DNA from: Aphelocoma coerulescens | Lineage: Eukaryota > Chordata > Aves > Passeriformes > Corvidae | Length of the DNA stretch: 64,000 nt | NCBI RefSeq assembly: GCF_041296385.1 | Contig: NC_091014.1 | Location: 53,586,078-53,650,077 of the forward strand | Direction of reading: 5' to 3' | In this document: in pieces, positions 22,007 to 40,045 of the stretch | Layout of the letters: each line of letters opens with the position of its first letter | Position numbering within the stretch: position 1 is the first letter of the stretch | Made by a program: the position numbers and the translations under genes | Notes under the pieces: generated by a model | What the model saw: only the letters and a program-made list of their open reading frames with translations | Databases searched by the model: none | Told to the model about the DNA's origin: nothing

Positions 22007-25000
22007 CATAGCACGGAATTTGAAATGACTCATTAAAATAGAGGAGGCACAGAAAAATGTCCTCCACCTCCGATGCCAAAAAAAGTAGCAGTTGAGCAGT
22101 CTGAGATAACTGTTCTGATAAATACTACAGAGGAGGCAGATCTAGCTTCAAAGGACAATTGAGAGGATGCAGCGGGTTTTAAAGAAGCCAAGTGGGTGAT
22201 TGGCTGTGTGGATGGGTGGACAGCACTTCCATGTCCTCACTGGCTAAGGGAGAGCTCTCACATCCACTGCTGTGCCTGCTTTTCCCCTCCTTTAAGTGAA
22301 AAGAAAAGGGCAATTGTATGACCATAATAGCAGCTAAATAAACAGAAATGCACCCAATATGTGTACACCCAACCCTTCCTCATGGAAAGATAATTATAGA
22401 TTTCTCTGAAAGGACTCTGGGAATGTGTGCGCAAGAATCACGTAAGCAAAAATGAAGTATGCAATGAGGAACTGAACCCAGATCTGCCTGTTTCCTAGCT
22501 GCCTGCTTTCCCTTTTGTGTGTGAATGGAGGTGGAAATTTGTCTGTATTACGACTCCCAGACAGATTTTCTGTAACAATCTCCAATCCAGAACATGAAAT
22601 CAAGTAACCAGAAGCCAGCCATTAAGAGAAAGGCATATTTTTCCCTGTTTCCTGCAGGACTGCAGAATAACTGTTGTTAAATCATTTCATGAACTACAAC
22701 CCCAGTTCCTTCATAAATTATCTTTCTTCTTTTGGAGATATTATGTCAGAGATGTCTCCACTGTGGCTAGAGTTTTTGACCAAGGTGGAAGACAGTTCTT
22801 TAAGCACAAATAACAATTTTTGGGAATTTTTGTACAAAAAAAAAATTACAAGTCTTTTCTAAGCAGAGGACTACTAGCTACTCTCTACTAACTCAAAAGT
22901 GTCTAAAAAAGAATTCTTTTCCAATATTACATAATATATTTGTGGCTCAGAGACTGAGCAGCTCTGAAGAAAATTTAATTTACAGCACAAAAAGGTGGCT
23001 TCTGAGGGAACACCAATTTGTGGGCATGGTGAGTGACATCCTGCTGTCACGTTAACAGCTTTATCACCGTGGATGTTGTTTTCCTGCCCTGGATACCTCG
23101 GCAAAGGGAGCTCCTGGGATCAGTAAGATCCATCCTGACACAGAAGCGAGGGGCCAGCTGCAGGAGAAAGGAGCTGCTCTTCCAGAGCTCGCTGCAGGAT
23201 AGAGGCCAAAGGCCTGGCTGGGAAGCTGTGAAGTGCCCTGATAAATCCAGCACTGCAGAGAGCCACCTCCAGCCAAACAGCATCACCAGGAGGTGGAAAA
23301 CTAATACTCCTCCACTCACCCTCCCCCTTCCTTAAGATGGAAAGTCAAGATATGTGCTTTAATAATTTCTTTCTTTTTTTTTTTCTTTTCAAAGTAAACA
23401 TTGCAAAGGAAAAGAGGTTTTCTTTTTCCACCAGCAAGAATACAGGAGACAAACATGCTGAATGCTCTTAGTAAGCACACCAAAGACCGTGAGGACGTAA
23501 ATGTTTCCATAGTAACATCCCCTCACACAGTCTAGACCGGCTGCATAGGATGCTCTCAGGGACTGTCAGTGGCAGGAAAACTCGTGGGCCTCTGTAGCAG
23601 GGGAGAAAGGAGGGTGGGAGGAGTGGGTATTGCTGGGGCCAGGAGGGGAACCAGCAAAAGTAACGGAGATGTTTGCTCTTCTCTGGAGTGCTGGGAAAAG
23701 GGGAAAGGTCAGGGGGAAGATGGGCTGACGCTGCATTGGGAGAGTGCATGATGGCCATGGTGGCACTGGGCAGGCGGCTTTGGGCCCCCACTGAGCCTCA
23801 GTGCCCCCAAGAAAAAGCAGATGGGCTTTCTGCTGGCCCTGGGCTCTGCTGGGGTGGCTGGGGAGGAGGGAGCATTGCCTGCCGTGCAGAAGGGTGAGTG
23901 TGAGGGCAAGTCCCCAAGGGGATTCTTGTGAGGGATAACTTGAGTCCTTTGAACCTTCCATCAGGAGGGACAGGAAGTCTTACCCTGCACTTCAATGAAT
24001 AAAGCATGTCCAGAGACCAGCAGGATTTTTTCCTGGAGACAGTGCTGAGGAAAACACAAGGGAGGAATGAGGTAAAGCAGAGACATTTTGAGCAATTTTG
24101 AGGGAGAATTACCTACAACCTGTATGGCACACACTAATTCACAGTGCTTGCTTGCTTCTCTCACATGGTATAAACAGATATCTGAAAGAAGTTTTCTGTG
24201 AGATTCTCATTGTAAGCTCTTTAGGGATTGCTTTATAGATGTTCTATTTTAAAACTAGATTGAAAAGCAAATATATATGATTAAAGATCAGGCTGGGATG
24301 TATTAGCATCCATCTTTTATTACATACAAACAGAAAGTAAGTTATACATATGCTCTGCCTCGTTTGTTTTGGACTAGTACACCAAATGGAATCTCTAATA
24401 AATCATTCATTACTTACCCACCCCCTCACTGTCTTCTGTTTCCATCCTGCTATGTAAATATCCCTGACATTAGAAATGAGACTAATAAAAAAGAGGATTA
24501 AATCTGCAATTTACATTTGCAGCTTCCACTTCAATTATTTCAGACAGTTATGGAAACAACCCTGGTTGTCCACCTACATTTTTCTTACTGAACAAATGTG
24601 GGCATGCCAAGCACATGCTGATAGCTCACAAAATATGTCTCCAGAGGCTTAGTTACTCAGAATCAGCCAGGCTGTGGCCAGCTGCCACAAGTAAAAGCAT
24701 CGTGCAAGTCTGGTAAGAGGGAGGTGAGCTGTAACTTGCCCAAGCATGATTTTCCTAAGCAAAGCTACAACTGGCTGAAAATGATGTTTAGCAAAAAATA
24801 TGTGTGAAGGAGGGAGAGGAAGGGGTGCTGACTTTTGTTCAGACCACTGGGGGATATTTTTAGTTGTCTCATTGTCCAGCCTTGTTTTATTAGGAATAAT
24901 CCTTCATGTTCATTAGCACATGTGGGCTCAGTTTAGGACAGAAACAAAAGCCTTCCAGTTATCCAAGCAATAAAAGAACAGAAGTGTATTTCATGTCAGC

Positions 25001-27610
25001 TATTGTTCTTCATGGGCCTGTAGTTTATGTGATCCCCCTGCAGACTGTGTGCTCCTTGTGTATCAAAATGTAACCTGTACCTTACCAGCATCTGCTGGCA
25101 TCACATGTGCCAGGTGTCTTGTGCCATTCTGTGCAAAAGGATGAGGAGGAGAGTGACAATGCACACTGCTTCTTTTTAGCAGTGTGAAGTTAGCAAGAGC
25201 TGAGGCCTGACAAGTAGGCACGGATTATGAGACTGCAGCATCTCAGCCCAGACACCGGTGGGTAACAGCCCATCATCATCACTTCAGTGGACCTCTCTTT
25301 CAGTGTCTCAGTGCCCCTTAGACCAGTCAGCATGAGGACCCCTTGCTGTAGCAGCCCAGCAGCAATTCCACTGCACTCCTGAACCTGGCTCCTAAACAAT
25401 TGGCTTTGGCCAAAGAGGTGGGAAGGTTGGTTGACCTTATTTCAGCCTCTCTGTTCAGTGAGGGGGGTGCACAGTGAAAGGGTAATACCAGACTGTGCTC
25501 TGTATTTGTTTCTCACTTCATGTCACTTCAGAGTGTTTTGATGAGGCCAGGATGAGAGACTGTGCACAGGTGTACCCTATGAGTGAAATAAAACAGAGTT
25601 CTAGGGATCTTTTGGGCATGTGTGAGATCTCTGATTCTGGTGCTGGCAGGCAGCTTCAGCAAGAACACTGACACAACAAGTAGTTCAGATAAAGCTCTGA
25701 AACTCATTTGAGGATAAGTCACTGTTGAGGCTGTAGCTGCCCAGTCCCTGGGGAGGAACGCTGCAGCCATTATTCAGTAATAATTTTCCACTCTCCATAG
25801 GCAGCAACTGCTCAGTGATCTACCAGCAGACTTTGTACTGTTTTAATATCTACTTGTTTACAAAGAAGGAAATAAAAATTCCTGGTGGATACTGACGTAA
25901 TTGTCATACCATTGAGTTTATAGCTTTTTCCTGAGGAATGTCATTTTCCCTCCTAAGGTCTCTGTGTTTGGGGATTTGGCAAATTATGTCAGAAAGAAGA
26001 TTATTTCAGAAGACTTTGAGCCTGTTCTGCTCCCTGCACTTGTACATGGACTGACAGGTGGCCCCAGCAGAGCCTCCTCAGGTGTGTTACAGGTGGACTG
26101 GCCATGGGCAGGCTGGATAATAGTCCCCAAAGAAGACTTTGCAGCCAAAGTATCATATTGAGTAGGTGCTATGGCTTCTCAACCCACCCGCCCTCTTACT
26201 GCCATTGCCATGGTGCTTGGTGAGGGAGGTTTGCAGTTCTCTTAACAGGAGGAGGTTTCTGTGCTTGACTGCTGAGAGAACTGGCCTGAGACTAAACCCA
26301 GCTCTGTCAGGAGCCAGCCACAGCAGCCCAGCCCTGTTGGGAAGGTACAGCTGGCCTGCTCTTTTGGCATTCAGAGGGTGAGACTTTGTTGAGGCCTTGT
26401 CCTGGCTTCAAGAAGAGACATCTCCTCTGGGTCTGAGGCAGTGCTGGTGCTAGTCAGGAAGGTAACATTTGAGCCATTCACCTCAGTCATGCAGTCTCAG
26501 TAAGGCACATTTGGATGCTGAGCACTTACCAGAAATACAGGTCTCCTATAGGCAGGGCAAGCTCACAAAAGCATAAGTCTGTCCCAGGGCACAAAGCTTG
26601 GGAGTCACCAGTCTGCTGATGACACCAAACATCCTCCTTTGCAGTGCAGAGTGATGGACTGAAGATGCATCATTCTTTATTCATTTTCTTGTTTTACATA
26701 GAAAAAGAAAAAACCCTACAAAATAAAATTTAAAAAAAAATCAAGAGGAGAAAGGTTCCTAACCCAAAACACAAGCTCATTGCTCCTTGTTCAAGAAAAG
26801 GCTGGATGCTTTCTATTACTGTCTCTCTCATGGCCACAGGTAGTGATTCAGAAAAGAGAAGGTTTGTGCCTTGGTCACGTCCTTGCCTCAGCAAAAACCA
26901 CCTACCCTGTGAATGCCAGGGAGCTGAGCCCCTGCCAGTGTGCTCTCTAACAAGCACCGTGGGAGCTGCAGCTCTGCAGCCCCTGGAACTGCTGTGCCTT
27001 GTACTGCCTTGTCTCGAGCGCACCTCAGGCCCTCTGAGAGTGCCTCGCTGCTGCTGCAAACAAGCAGCAGCTGAACATGATTCACATCTTATTATCCATG
27101 TAAGTGGTAGTACTTACTGTCTCCAAGGCCCCCTGTGCTAAATAAATTCAAGAATCTGAAGGCAAAAATGTCATTCTGCAATACTGCTTCCAGGAACAAT
27201 TGCTTCTTGCCCTTCAAGGGAGGTAAGGAGCCTGCCAGGGCACTACGAGTTTTGAAGTAATGCCTGTTGTGGGAAAGAGCCTACACAGTCCATCATTTGC
27301 CATCTATGCCCTCGTGTCTCTTGCTTCTGAGGTGTGCAATGCTTTGCAATGCTAAGCAGAATGAGACAAGAGGGTTGTACAGGACCAGGATCATTGTAGT
27401 GGGATGTCTTATGTGACAGTATCGCCCTTGTGCTTTTGTAGAACAGTGACAATTCTGCCACAGAGAGAGGAAGGGGAAGGGTGGAATTGCACTGAAACCA
27501 GGGAATTGTTGCCTTACAAAAGAAATCCTAAACAAAATCAAATACACAAGTAAGAAACTTTTGCCTATTATTTGTATGGAAAAGGCTTTTCATGAAGAAT
27601 GTGGTTAGAA

Positions 27611-27631
27611 TTTATATATATATATCTATAT
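27611..27631. repeat. (TA)n microsatellite
   Basis: Short TA repeat with one interruption. Confidence 0.8.
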
Positions 27632-30600
27632 TTCCCCTGAGAAGCTCAGCACTGAGTGTTAATAGACAGATCAAAGAGCTACTTAGCCACAGGAGCCAGG
27701 GAAATTGAACCAGGGCACAAAATAAAAATCAATCTTTTACTGTGTTTAATGTGATTTTGTTCAGAACTGACTTCTGCATGAGTACTTAGGAAAGCTTAAA
27801 ATCATGAGAAGTTTGAGTTCCTTGAGCCAAACTCTGTGTCCCGCTCTCTTTGCTGTTTGTAAAATGACAAGAACATTTCCTGTCTACAGAATGATTTCAG
27901 ATCTTCCCTGCCTTACCCACTGATCTTACCACCCTCTTTTGCCTTACTGTTTGCAAGATTATTCCACAGGATCACATACTGTAAAGAAAGGACTAATAGC
28001 CTGCTCACCACCACATTTCTGGGTCCTTGACATGTGAATAATGCTGTCCTTCTCAGAGTATGCTAGTAAAAATGTTATCCTTGATTGTGTAGGGGACACA
28101 TTGTTAAATAAGAGCTATTCTAAGAAGGTGTTGAATCTTACCAAAAAAAAAAAAAAGAGAGAGAAAGGAAAAAAAAAACCAACAAAGTGGGAGGATATTC
28201 TTTTAATCCCTCAGATCATAAACTCAGATAGTAACTCAACCTGACAAGGATAAAAAAGATAAAATCCAGATATCTCAAACAGTTTCCCAAATGTCTAGAC
28301 CACAGCAGTTCTCCTAGGGCTGGAAGCCAATACTGGGTTTCACTGGTAGGAGGTAGAATCTCCCATTTCTTGCTTGCTGCATCTGTGGGCAAAGCCCAGC
28401 ATTTCAACATCCAGTCTGATTCAGTGAGCCATGCTGGAGCCATTGAATAGTCCAGGTAGTGAGCAAGCATATTTTATCTTATCTGGAAGAGAAATTCCTC
28501 GTTTGGAAGAGGCCTCTCTTTTCTTCTGTGAAACTAAAATTTGGAAGATGCTCTTTATTTTTTTTCTGTGAGACTAAATTTAAAAAGCAGCATCTGTCTG
28601 CAGCTTTTCTGAAGATTAGAATATTAAAATAAACCTTAACAACCATGGATGCAATTAAGTATTTGGGAAGAAAAAAAGAAACATTAATAATGCAGTTCAA
28701 CAGTAGCATGATAATCTCAAATTTGGGTTTCAGTCATCCTTTCTTCCCCAGTTTAAGATTAGCTACAAAATAGGCTAGAATTTATGTATTTATTTTTAAA
28801 ATTAAGAGATGCAAAAATAAATAAGTAAAATGTAAACTCAGCTACATTAATATGCAGGATAGGACTGTGGTTATATAACAAAGCGGGCTTTTGCTTTTTC
28901 CAAAATTCACTTTCCTCCTAAGCTGTTTGTTCCTTAGGCTAAGAACAAAAGAGGTTCTGAGTCTTTGCAGCCTGGAGAACTACTTGTGCTCTTCTTCTTT
29001 GTAGCAACTTTTTCCATACTTGAAATAATTATCATCACTCCCCTCAATTATTTCTTCTTTACATTAAACAGACACTTATCTTTTGATCTCTCCTCCCTAT
29101 TCGTGCCAGGACAGCTTTTATGCAAAGGTGCAAACCACTGCATATATTAACCATGTATTGCAGGCTCTAGGCTTTCCAGGGGCTTTAACTTGAGGGGGGT
29201 AATACCTGTCACACATTTCACAGAGCAGCTTATTTTAGCTGTTCCTGTAAGACTCTGTATGGCATGAAATGTGCTTGATCTCATCTGATCTGTTTCTACC
29301 ACAGGACAGATTAAAGGAAAAAACCAAAAGCAATGCAGGCAAGGGACATTAGAAAAAAAGAAGTTGGAGATGTAGACTCCTTTTGTATCATAAAATACCC
29401 TCCAAAACAGTTAATTACAGAGTCCTCATTAAGACAAGTCGTATAGGACAATATTGCCAATGTAGCATGTCTTCCAAGAATTAAGGAGCCTGGGACCCAT
29501 CAAAAGCAGCACGACTTCTCACTTCATTTGACATCCAGCATTTCCACTCCACCTTCCCAAGCAGGCACATAAAACTGGGTCTTACTGCAAAGAACTTCAG
29601 CACACCAGACATGGGCCCCTGGCAAAGCAGGTTCCTCGCTGCCTCAAGGTTGATGCCTGGATAAGAGAGGAGTGCATTTGGGAGGGGAGAGGCCTGGCAC
29701 ACAAAAACCAAGGTGTGACTGAACAAGGGTGGGGGAGCTTGCACAGGAAAGTTTAATATTCCAGAGGCACGGAAGCCTCTGAAGTCTGGGGAGCCACATG
29801 AAAAGCAGGTGCCTGTCTGGGCACGCGGACTATCGGAGAGAGGATGGGAGGCTCAGCGCCACAATTATGCATCATCTTGTGACTGGTGTGAAAGCTGCCA
29901 GGAGCCAGGACGCTGCTGCACTGAGCTGATTACTGCCTCGAGACAAGCTGCAAAGTGCTGAGTGCCCAGAGCTGCAAAGGGAAAGCAAGTGAATCAGCAA
30001 GGGGCATGTCAGTCCCCAAGCACTGGTGTGGTGCAGAATTATATCAGCATGAAGGTGATGCACCAAGGTGAAAGCAGAGAGAGATGTTCCTTTGTTTATA
30101 AACATGCCAGAGACAACCAGGTTTCTGTGGAAAGTCATTTTATTCCAGAATTCCACACACTCTGTCACAGATCATGCACTTGGACTTTCCCCTTTGCAAA
30201 TCCACAGCCTCCAGGCCTGGGAGAGATGGGGCATCATCTCTTCACTTCTCACTGCGTTGCCCACATGCTAAGAATGAGGGCCCTGATGGCAGCTTGCCAG
30301 GGGGCAGAAAGCAGTCTCCTGTTTCCATAATTGCTTTTAAACATGGGAAAAGAAATCCATCTGACTTGAAAGATTAGCAGTGGAGCTCAGCAGCAGTAAA
30401 ACCCACAGCTGAGCAAGTTGGTCCTTACCCTGTGGTTACAGGGAATAAGACGACAATCTCATGGGAAGCTTGTGTGAGCTAAGCTACAGCAGAACACACG
30501 GAGACATTCTTGGAGCTGAGGCAGCCACCAGCCCAATGCACACCCTGGGCCTCATAACAATCAATCTGTCTCTGAGCCGCTCTGCCAGGAAAGTGGCTGG

Positions 30601-31214
30601 GAGCTGCCCTTTTCACATTCAGCTTTAGGTTCTCCTGCTCTGTGCTACAGACTTGACCAGGAAGGAGCCTACCTATAGGTAAGGCAGCCCTCCAGGCTGT
30701 ACATCAACATGTGTACTGCATTTAATACTGAAAGGTGCCAGTTTGAAAGACTCTGCAACATTCTGTTCGACCCACAGAGTATGTGCAGCATTACTGGAGG
30801 TTTCCTGCATACTTAACCCTACACCTTCTTCCCTTCTTCTATTGCCCCTTATACCTGACCCTGCTCTTAAAATACTCCCAGCTGCAGTGTCCCTGTGACC
30901 CATCACATCTTTGGCCTTTGTCAGGACTGCCACTGCCAGGGCAGCTATTGCCTGTTGTGGTGGCTGCCTGTAGGAAGTGATCATTTGCCTCCTGAGAACA
31001 GGCTTGTGGCTAGCTCACAGGAGGGCAAAACTGAAGGGAAGAAATGATGGAGATGGTTGATGCAAGTGAAGTGGAGCAGAGTCTACAGAAAAGGCAAAAA
31101 GGCAGCTTCAGTCTCCATTTGATACACAAATTGAGCTCAATAGCAGCAAAAAATGGCCATAAAATATTAATTCATTAGGTTGCCAGGAAGAAGTAAAAGC
31201 ATTCATGTAAAAAA

Positions 31215-31240
31215 TTATATATATATATATACATATACAG
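31215..31240. repeat. (TA)n microsatellite
   Basis: TA dinucleotide run, followed by an ACATATACAG stretch. Confidence 0.85.
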
Positions 31241-33335
31241 ATACGTGTGTGACAACTGTTCTCAAGTCAGCTCAGACAGTGGCTTCCTCCTGTTTCTATC
31301 TCACCTTTTTTATATCTATAGAGTTTTAATCATTTCCAACCACATTGCTGTTAAAATGTGAAGACCACGGTACTGGAGTCAGCACCAAGTGAGGGGTGAT
31401 ATCATACTGAAGAAATGAGCTTTGGGGAAACTCCTGACAACCCAGATATTTTAATATTTTTGTTGACCTTCAAGTAATTAAAAACAAGGGGACTTTCCCC
31501 CAATAGCCTATAGGCTTCGAGTCTCATTTGTCTGCTTTTAGGGTAGGAAAGCTGACATCAGAAAGGCAGTGGGGGGCAAAGGAAGGAAGAGGGGAAAAAA
31601 TCTGGGAACCAGAGTGAAGAGCAATCAACAGTTGACCAACACTGACTGCTGCAAAACTTACAAAACACAAAGTCACGCAAATGGGATTCCTGTTAACCTT
31701 TGATAGACTATAGACTTTATATACACACACAAACTTCAAAGTACACATCTGGCAGTCTAGAAAATACCAGTGCCCTAAGGATTAAATAATTTAAAATGCA
31801 ACGTTGTGTTATCACTGTATACAGAATGCTATCTGACACATTAGCTAAAATGGACGGATTGTCCAAGAAAGATGCTCCCTCCCCCATCTCACCAGCACTG
31901 CCTCTAAAAAAACCCAGGGTGAAAGACTTCCCTTCGTGGCTCCACTCCTGAAATTCACCTTGAAACTTCTCTGTCAAAGATGGGGGAAGTCCTGAGAGGA
32001 AGGGAGGAGAAAAGGAGAGAAGGATTCCTGCTCCCTCCAAACCCTGCTGCTGCAGTACTCCTCTCCACTGGCAAAGGAGGCTGGACAGCAAGGGGGGAAA
32101 AAAAGCTGCAAAAGCTGGGAAAAGGCAAATACGTTTCTGTAACAATATCTATGCTGGTCTTTTGAGATACACACACGGTCCCAGACTCAGGGGGACACCT
32201 TCTCTCCCACTTCTTGAAGACAGCAGGTGGCTTAATGCAGAGTATGAAGAGTCTACAGCCTGAGAGCAGCCATAGACAGGAGCGGGCAGAACTGCACTGC
32301 CAACAGGTCCAACCAGACAGAGTGGGAAGGTGTGCCCCCACCAGTTTATTAAGAGTATTTGTAAACTGGGAGCACTGGAGAGTCAGCACATGGGAATGAG
32401 GAAGGGGATGGACAGCCTCAGTTCTGGGGAGGAGACTAAAGCACACAGAGCAGATGGCAAAGCTAATATATTCGTAAATACCAGCTCTGTATACGTGCCC
32501 TAACACCAGTGTACGGGACAGACCCTTGCTCATGACACCCGTTCAGTTCTATCACCTTTACAGCCTTAGAGCTGGTGAGAATCTGGCTTGTGTGTGCTTG
32601 TTCCAAAGCCCTTTGAGGCATGCAGTCTTGTTTCCACCTCCAGTAAACCAGAACAGCCATAAGCTCTTGGGGAAACGATGAAAAAAAACAATCCCCATTC
32701 CCATGCGTGTCTCCCACCCCTCCCCTGTAATCACCCTCTCTTCCTCTAGGCCAGAGACTAAAGAGCTGCCTTGTTCTCCACTCCCGAGGCCATTCCCAGC
32801 AGATCTGGCTATGCAGGAACAGCAAGCTCTGCTCCTTCAGCCTCGTCACACAGCCAGACCACAAAGGTTCCTTCCTCTCCTGTGACAGCTTCAACAAGAA
32901 TTGCCCATACAGGAGGTTGTGTTGCAGTAGACTGGACAAATCTTGGCCCTTAATCCTGAACCCAGCTTGCAAAGTATGAGAAGGCTCCGTAGGAGCAGGA
33001 GCTGTGGGAATTCTCCAATTTCAAGCTCCATAGCCCTAAATATTGCCAGTGTAATCATTATCCACTCAGAAATACAAAAAGAACCCTATCCAAAATATCT
33101 CACTCAGTCTGCCCTGCATGACTGGGCCAAAGGGACATAAAAGAAAGGAAAGTGAGACAGTGTGGGACAGCAGAGAAAAAGAAACGGGGCAAAGTCAGGC
33201 TGGAGAAAATTAAACAACCTCAGTGCAAGTCTGCTAAAATCATCACTGGATTTACCAGCCCAGTTCCACCTTCTTCAGACCAAAACGGGCTTGCTGCAGT
33301 AAGTGTACTACAGAAGAAAGAAATGCATAGTTTGG

Positions 33336-33341
33336 TTTATT
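33336..33341 (-). terminator. MIEF1: candidate poly(A) signal of MIEF1
   Basis: First minus-strand AATAAA after the MIEF1 stop, about 300 nt downstream. Longer 3' UTRs using later signals are equally possible. Confidence 0.35.
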
Positions 33342-33530
33342 TTTTTGGTAGACACTTAAACTCAGCAGAATTTATGTGATCTCAGAGCTGCAATTTTAGT
33401 CTCTCTTCCCTAGCCAATGGGTACCTGTTGGGGCAGAGACGGTGGAAATGGACCAGTAGCACCAAGAAATTCAGTGGGAGCACCAACTCCACAGCAGGAA
33501 TTACTAATGAACCAAAAGGGGGACTGGTGA

Positions 33531-33557
33531 AGAGAGAGAGAGAGAGAGAGAGAGAGA
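33531..33557. repeat. (AG)n microsatellite
   Basis: Thirteen AG units about 90 bp downstream of the MIEF1 stop codon, so probably transcribed as (CU)n in the 3' UTR. Confidence 0.95.
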
Positions 33558-33643
33558 TAGGGAGAAGTGGAGGAGACATAATTTGCAGTAATCAAAGTCT
33601 GCATTGGCTAAACCCTATCAACACTTCCATAGGTAAGGCCCCA

Positions 33644-38281
<4,638 letters not shown>

Positions 38282-38649
38282 CTTACCTGCAAGGAGCGGG
38301 AGCGTTACACGCGCGGCCCAGAACGCCCGGCCCTGCCGGCTCAGCCCCTTCTCCCACACCTCACACCTCCTGCTCCCGGGGTCTTACCACAGGAAGGGAG
38401 CACCTGACCCTGCAGCCTCTTTGATTGTGTTCCCTCAAAGAGCTGCCTGTTCTCAGCAGTGCCAGGACAGTACTGACCAAGCAACGAACACATCCAAATT
38501 TGATGTGAAGCTTTCTAATAATTGAATAGGTTTCATGAAAGAAAGTAGAATTTACTTCTACAATATTTTGCAATGAAATCCTGCATATTAAGCAACACCC
38601 TATAACCATCCAGCTATTCTTCTTTTAATTTGTGCTTAACCAAAGCACA

Positions 38650-39030
38650 GCCCATTTACTTTCTAATTTCTAATGTAACAAGTGTAATTTTGCTCACAGA
38701 CAAGGCACTACAGGGTTGACCAACTGTTTGTTTGGAACAAAGCAGAATCTTCCGCAAGAACTGACAGGCAGTCTCAGAGCTTCCACTCCCAGATTAAATT
38801 CTAAACAGTGTCCAATCCCAGATACTTCAAAGACACCCAAGAATCAAGAGTAGAGACCACAACACATCATAAAGGTAACAGCTCCCTTGCCTTCATTTGA
38901 TGCTTATTCCTGCCCTCGAGGCTGGTGGGCTTGACTCTAGGACAAATCATGTAGAACATTGATATGAATATTTTCTTACATGTGTACTTTTGTGTCCTCC
39001 AATTTCCATTTAACCTGACCTTGAGATTTA
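38650..39030. other. MIEF1 5' intron, nothing recognised
   Basis: Part of the intron between the uORF exon and the first coding exon. No distinct feature before the CR1 element. Confidence 0.6.
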
Positions 39031-39039
39031 AATTTAAAG

Positions 39040-39297
39040 AGTCTCTCTGTCCAACATGGCCTCAAGCTGTGCTGGGGAAGGCTCAGGCTGGACATCAGGA
39101 GGAATTTCCTCATAGAAAGGGTGATTAGACATTGGAATAGGCTGCCCGGGGAGGTAATGGAGTCACCATCCCTGGGGGTGTTTAACCTGGATGTCATACT
39201 CAGTGCCATGGTCTAGTTACAAGGCGGTCATCAGTCAAAGATAAGACTCAATGATCTCACAGGTCTTTTCCAACCTAAATGATTCTGTGATCCTGTA
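39040..39297 (+). mobile_element. CR1 LINE 3' end fragment
   Basis: Plus-strand CR1 3' region about 255 bp long: GGAGGAATTTCCTCATAGAA, GGCTGCCCGGGGAGGTAATG, CTCAGTGCCATGGTCTAGTT, and the terminal CAACCTAAATGATTCTGTGA. It lies in the 5' intron of MIEF1, antisense to the gene. Confidence 0.85.
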
Positions 39298-39616
39298 AAT
39301 ACACCTTACCACCACTGCACCCATAGGTGGATCCCCAGCGAACCTACACGAAAACACCAAGGAACTCTTCCACTGTGGCTTGAGGTCTGTTTTCTGAGTC
39401 AGTGTCCAAGATTCTGAGCCTGCCTGCCTGCCTGATTGGGGTGGTTTAAAACTGCCCTTTGTTTTTTCTAAAGCCAAGCCAGGGGGGACATTCCTGCCTG
39501 GATGAACCAAGAATATATTCACTTGTCATCCCCAAGCAGAAAAATCCCTGCACTTTTGCAGAGCTCACTGTAACAGCAGCACGAAGAACGCGGTTATATC
39601 ATTGGAAATGACCTAC

Positions 39617-40045
39617 CTGTGACCTAATGCATTTGTGAAGAGAACAGGAGAGCCCTCCTGGTGTGCCTGTGGAAGCACCTTCAGGACTTCTTCAAGAAAG
39701 TGGTGGGTAGTGAGTGTTAATCATCTCTTCTGGTTGGCGAGGGGATTTTGGAAAGAAGAGGGAGGTAAGTGGGACCAGTGGGAGCTACAGGGAATCTCTA
39801 AACCAGGCCCCCGAGCCTGCTCTGCAGGAAAGCCTGCCCCTTCTCCAGCTGCCTTTCCTTGTCCTCCAGCCGCTGCAGCCCCTGGTTCCGGCGGAACTCG
39901 CGGCGGATGGAGGCGAGGTAGAAGTCCCGGTCGGTGTAGCGCAGGCCGCGGCCGCGGCGCAGCAGAGCCCGGTACAGAGTCAGCACCGCCTCCCGGGACC
40001 ACGGGGCCATGGGGGACAAGTGTGCGGCGCGGGCGGGCGGGCGAC
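39617..40045 (-). other. MIEF1: MIEF1 5' exon carrying the uORF (downstream edge tentative)
   Basis: On the minus strand an acceptor CTCCTCTGCAG (AG at 40047-40046) starts the exon at 40045. The uORF ATG follows 35 nt later. The donor is less sure: CACAG/GTAGGT at 39617/39616 is the best candidate I see. With it, about 186 nt would lie between the uORF stop and the MIEF1 start codon in the mRNA. Confidence 0.5.
39798..40010 (-). CDS. MIEF1 upstream ORF microprotein (MIEF1-MP / AltMiD51), LYR family
   Basis: A 70-codon ORF lies in the MIEF1 leader. It starts [20 protein letters not shown] and ends [10 protein letters not shown]. Length (70 aa) and sequence match the human MIEF1 uORF product. 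The LYR tripeptide is at 12-14, followed by basic residues, DRDFY (28-31 region) and SIRREFRRN, the LYR/complex1 motif set that binds mitochondrial acyl carrier protein. In mammals the product is found with MALSU1 and mtACP on the assembling mitoribosome large subunit and affects mitochondrial translation. Start context is modest (C at -3, G at +4), which would allow leaky scanning to MIEF1. Its conservation in a bird argues that the peptide, not just uORF translation, is selected. Confidence 0.93.
   Translation of the reverse strand: MAPWSREAVLTLYRALLRRGRGLRYTDRDFYLASIRREFRRNQGLQRLEDKERQLEKGQAFLQSRLGGLV

Larger units (their letters stand above)
20700..33330. other. intergenic between ATF4 and MIEF1
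   Basis: About 12.6 kb separates the ATF4 island from the MIEF1 3' end, and no exon is supported. GC-rich shoulder sequence continues to about 21050. Simple repeats occur at 21944-22006, 27611-27631, 28142-28178 and 31215-31240. Part of the right end may be MIEF1 3' UTR. Confidence 0.5.
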
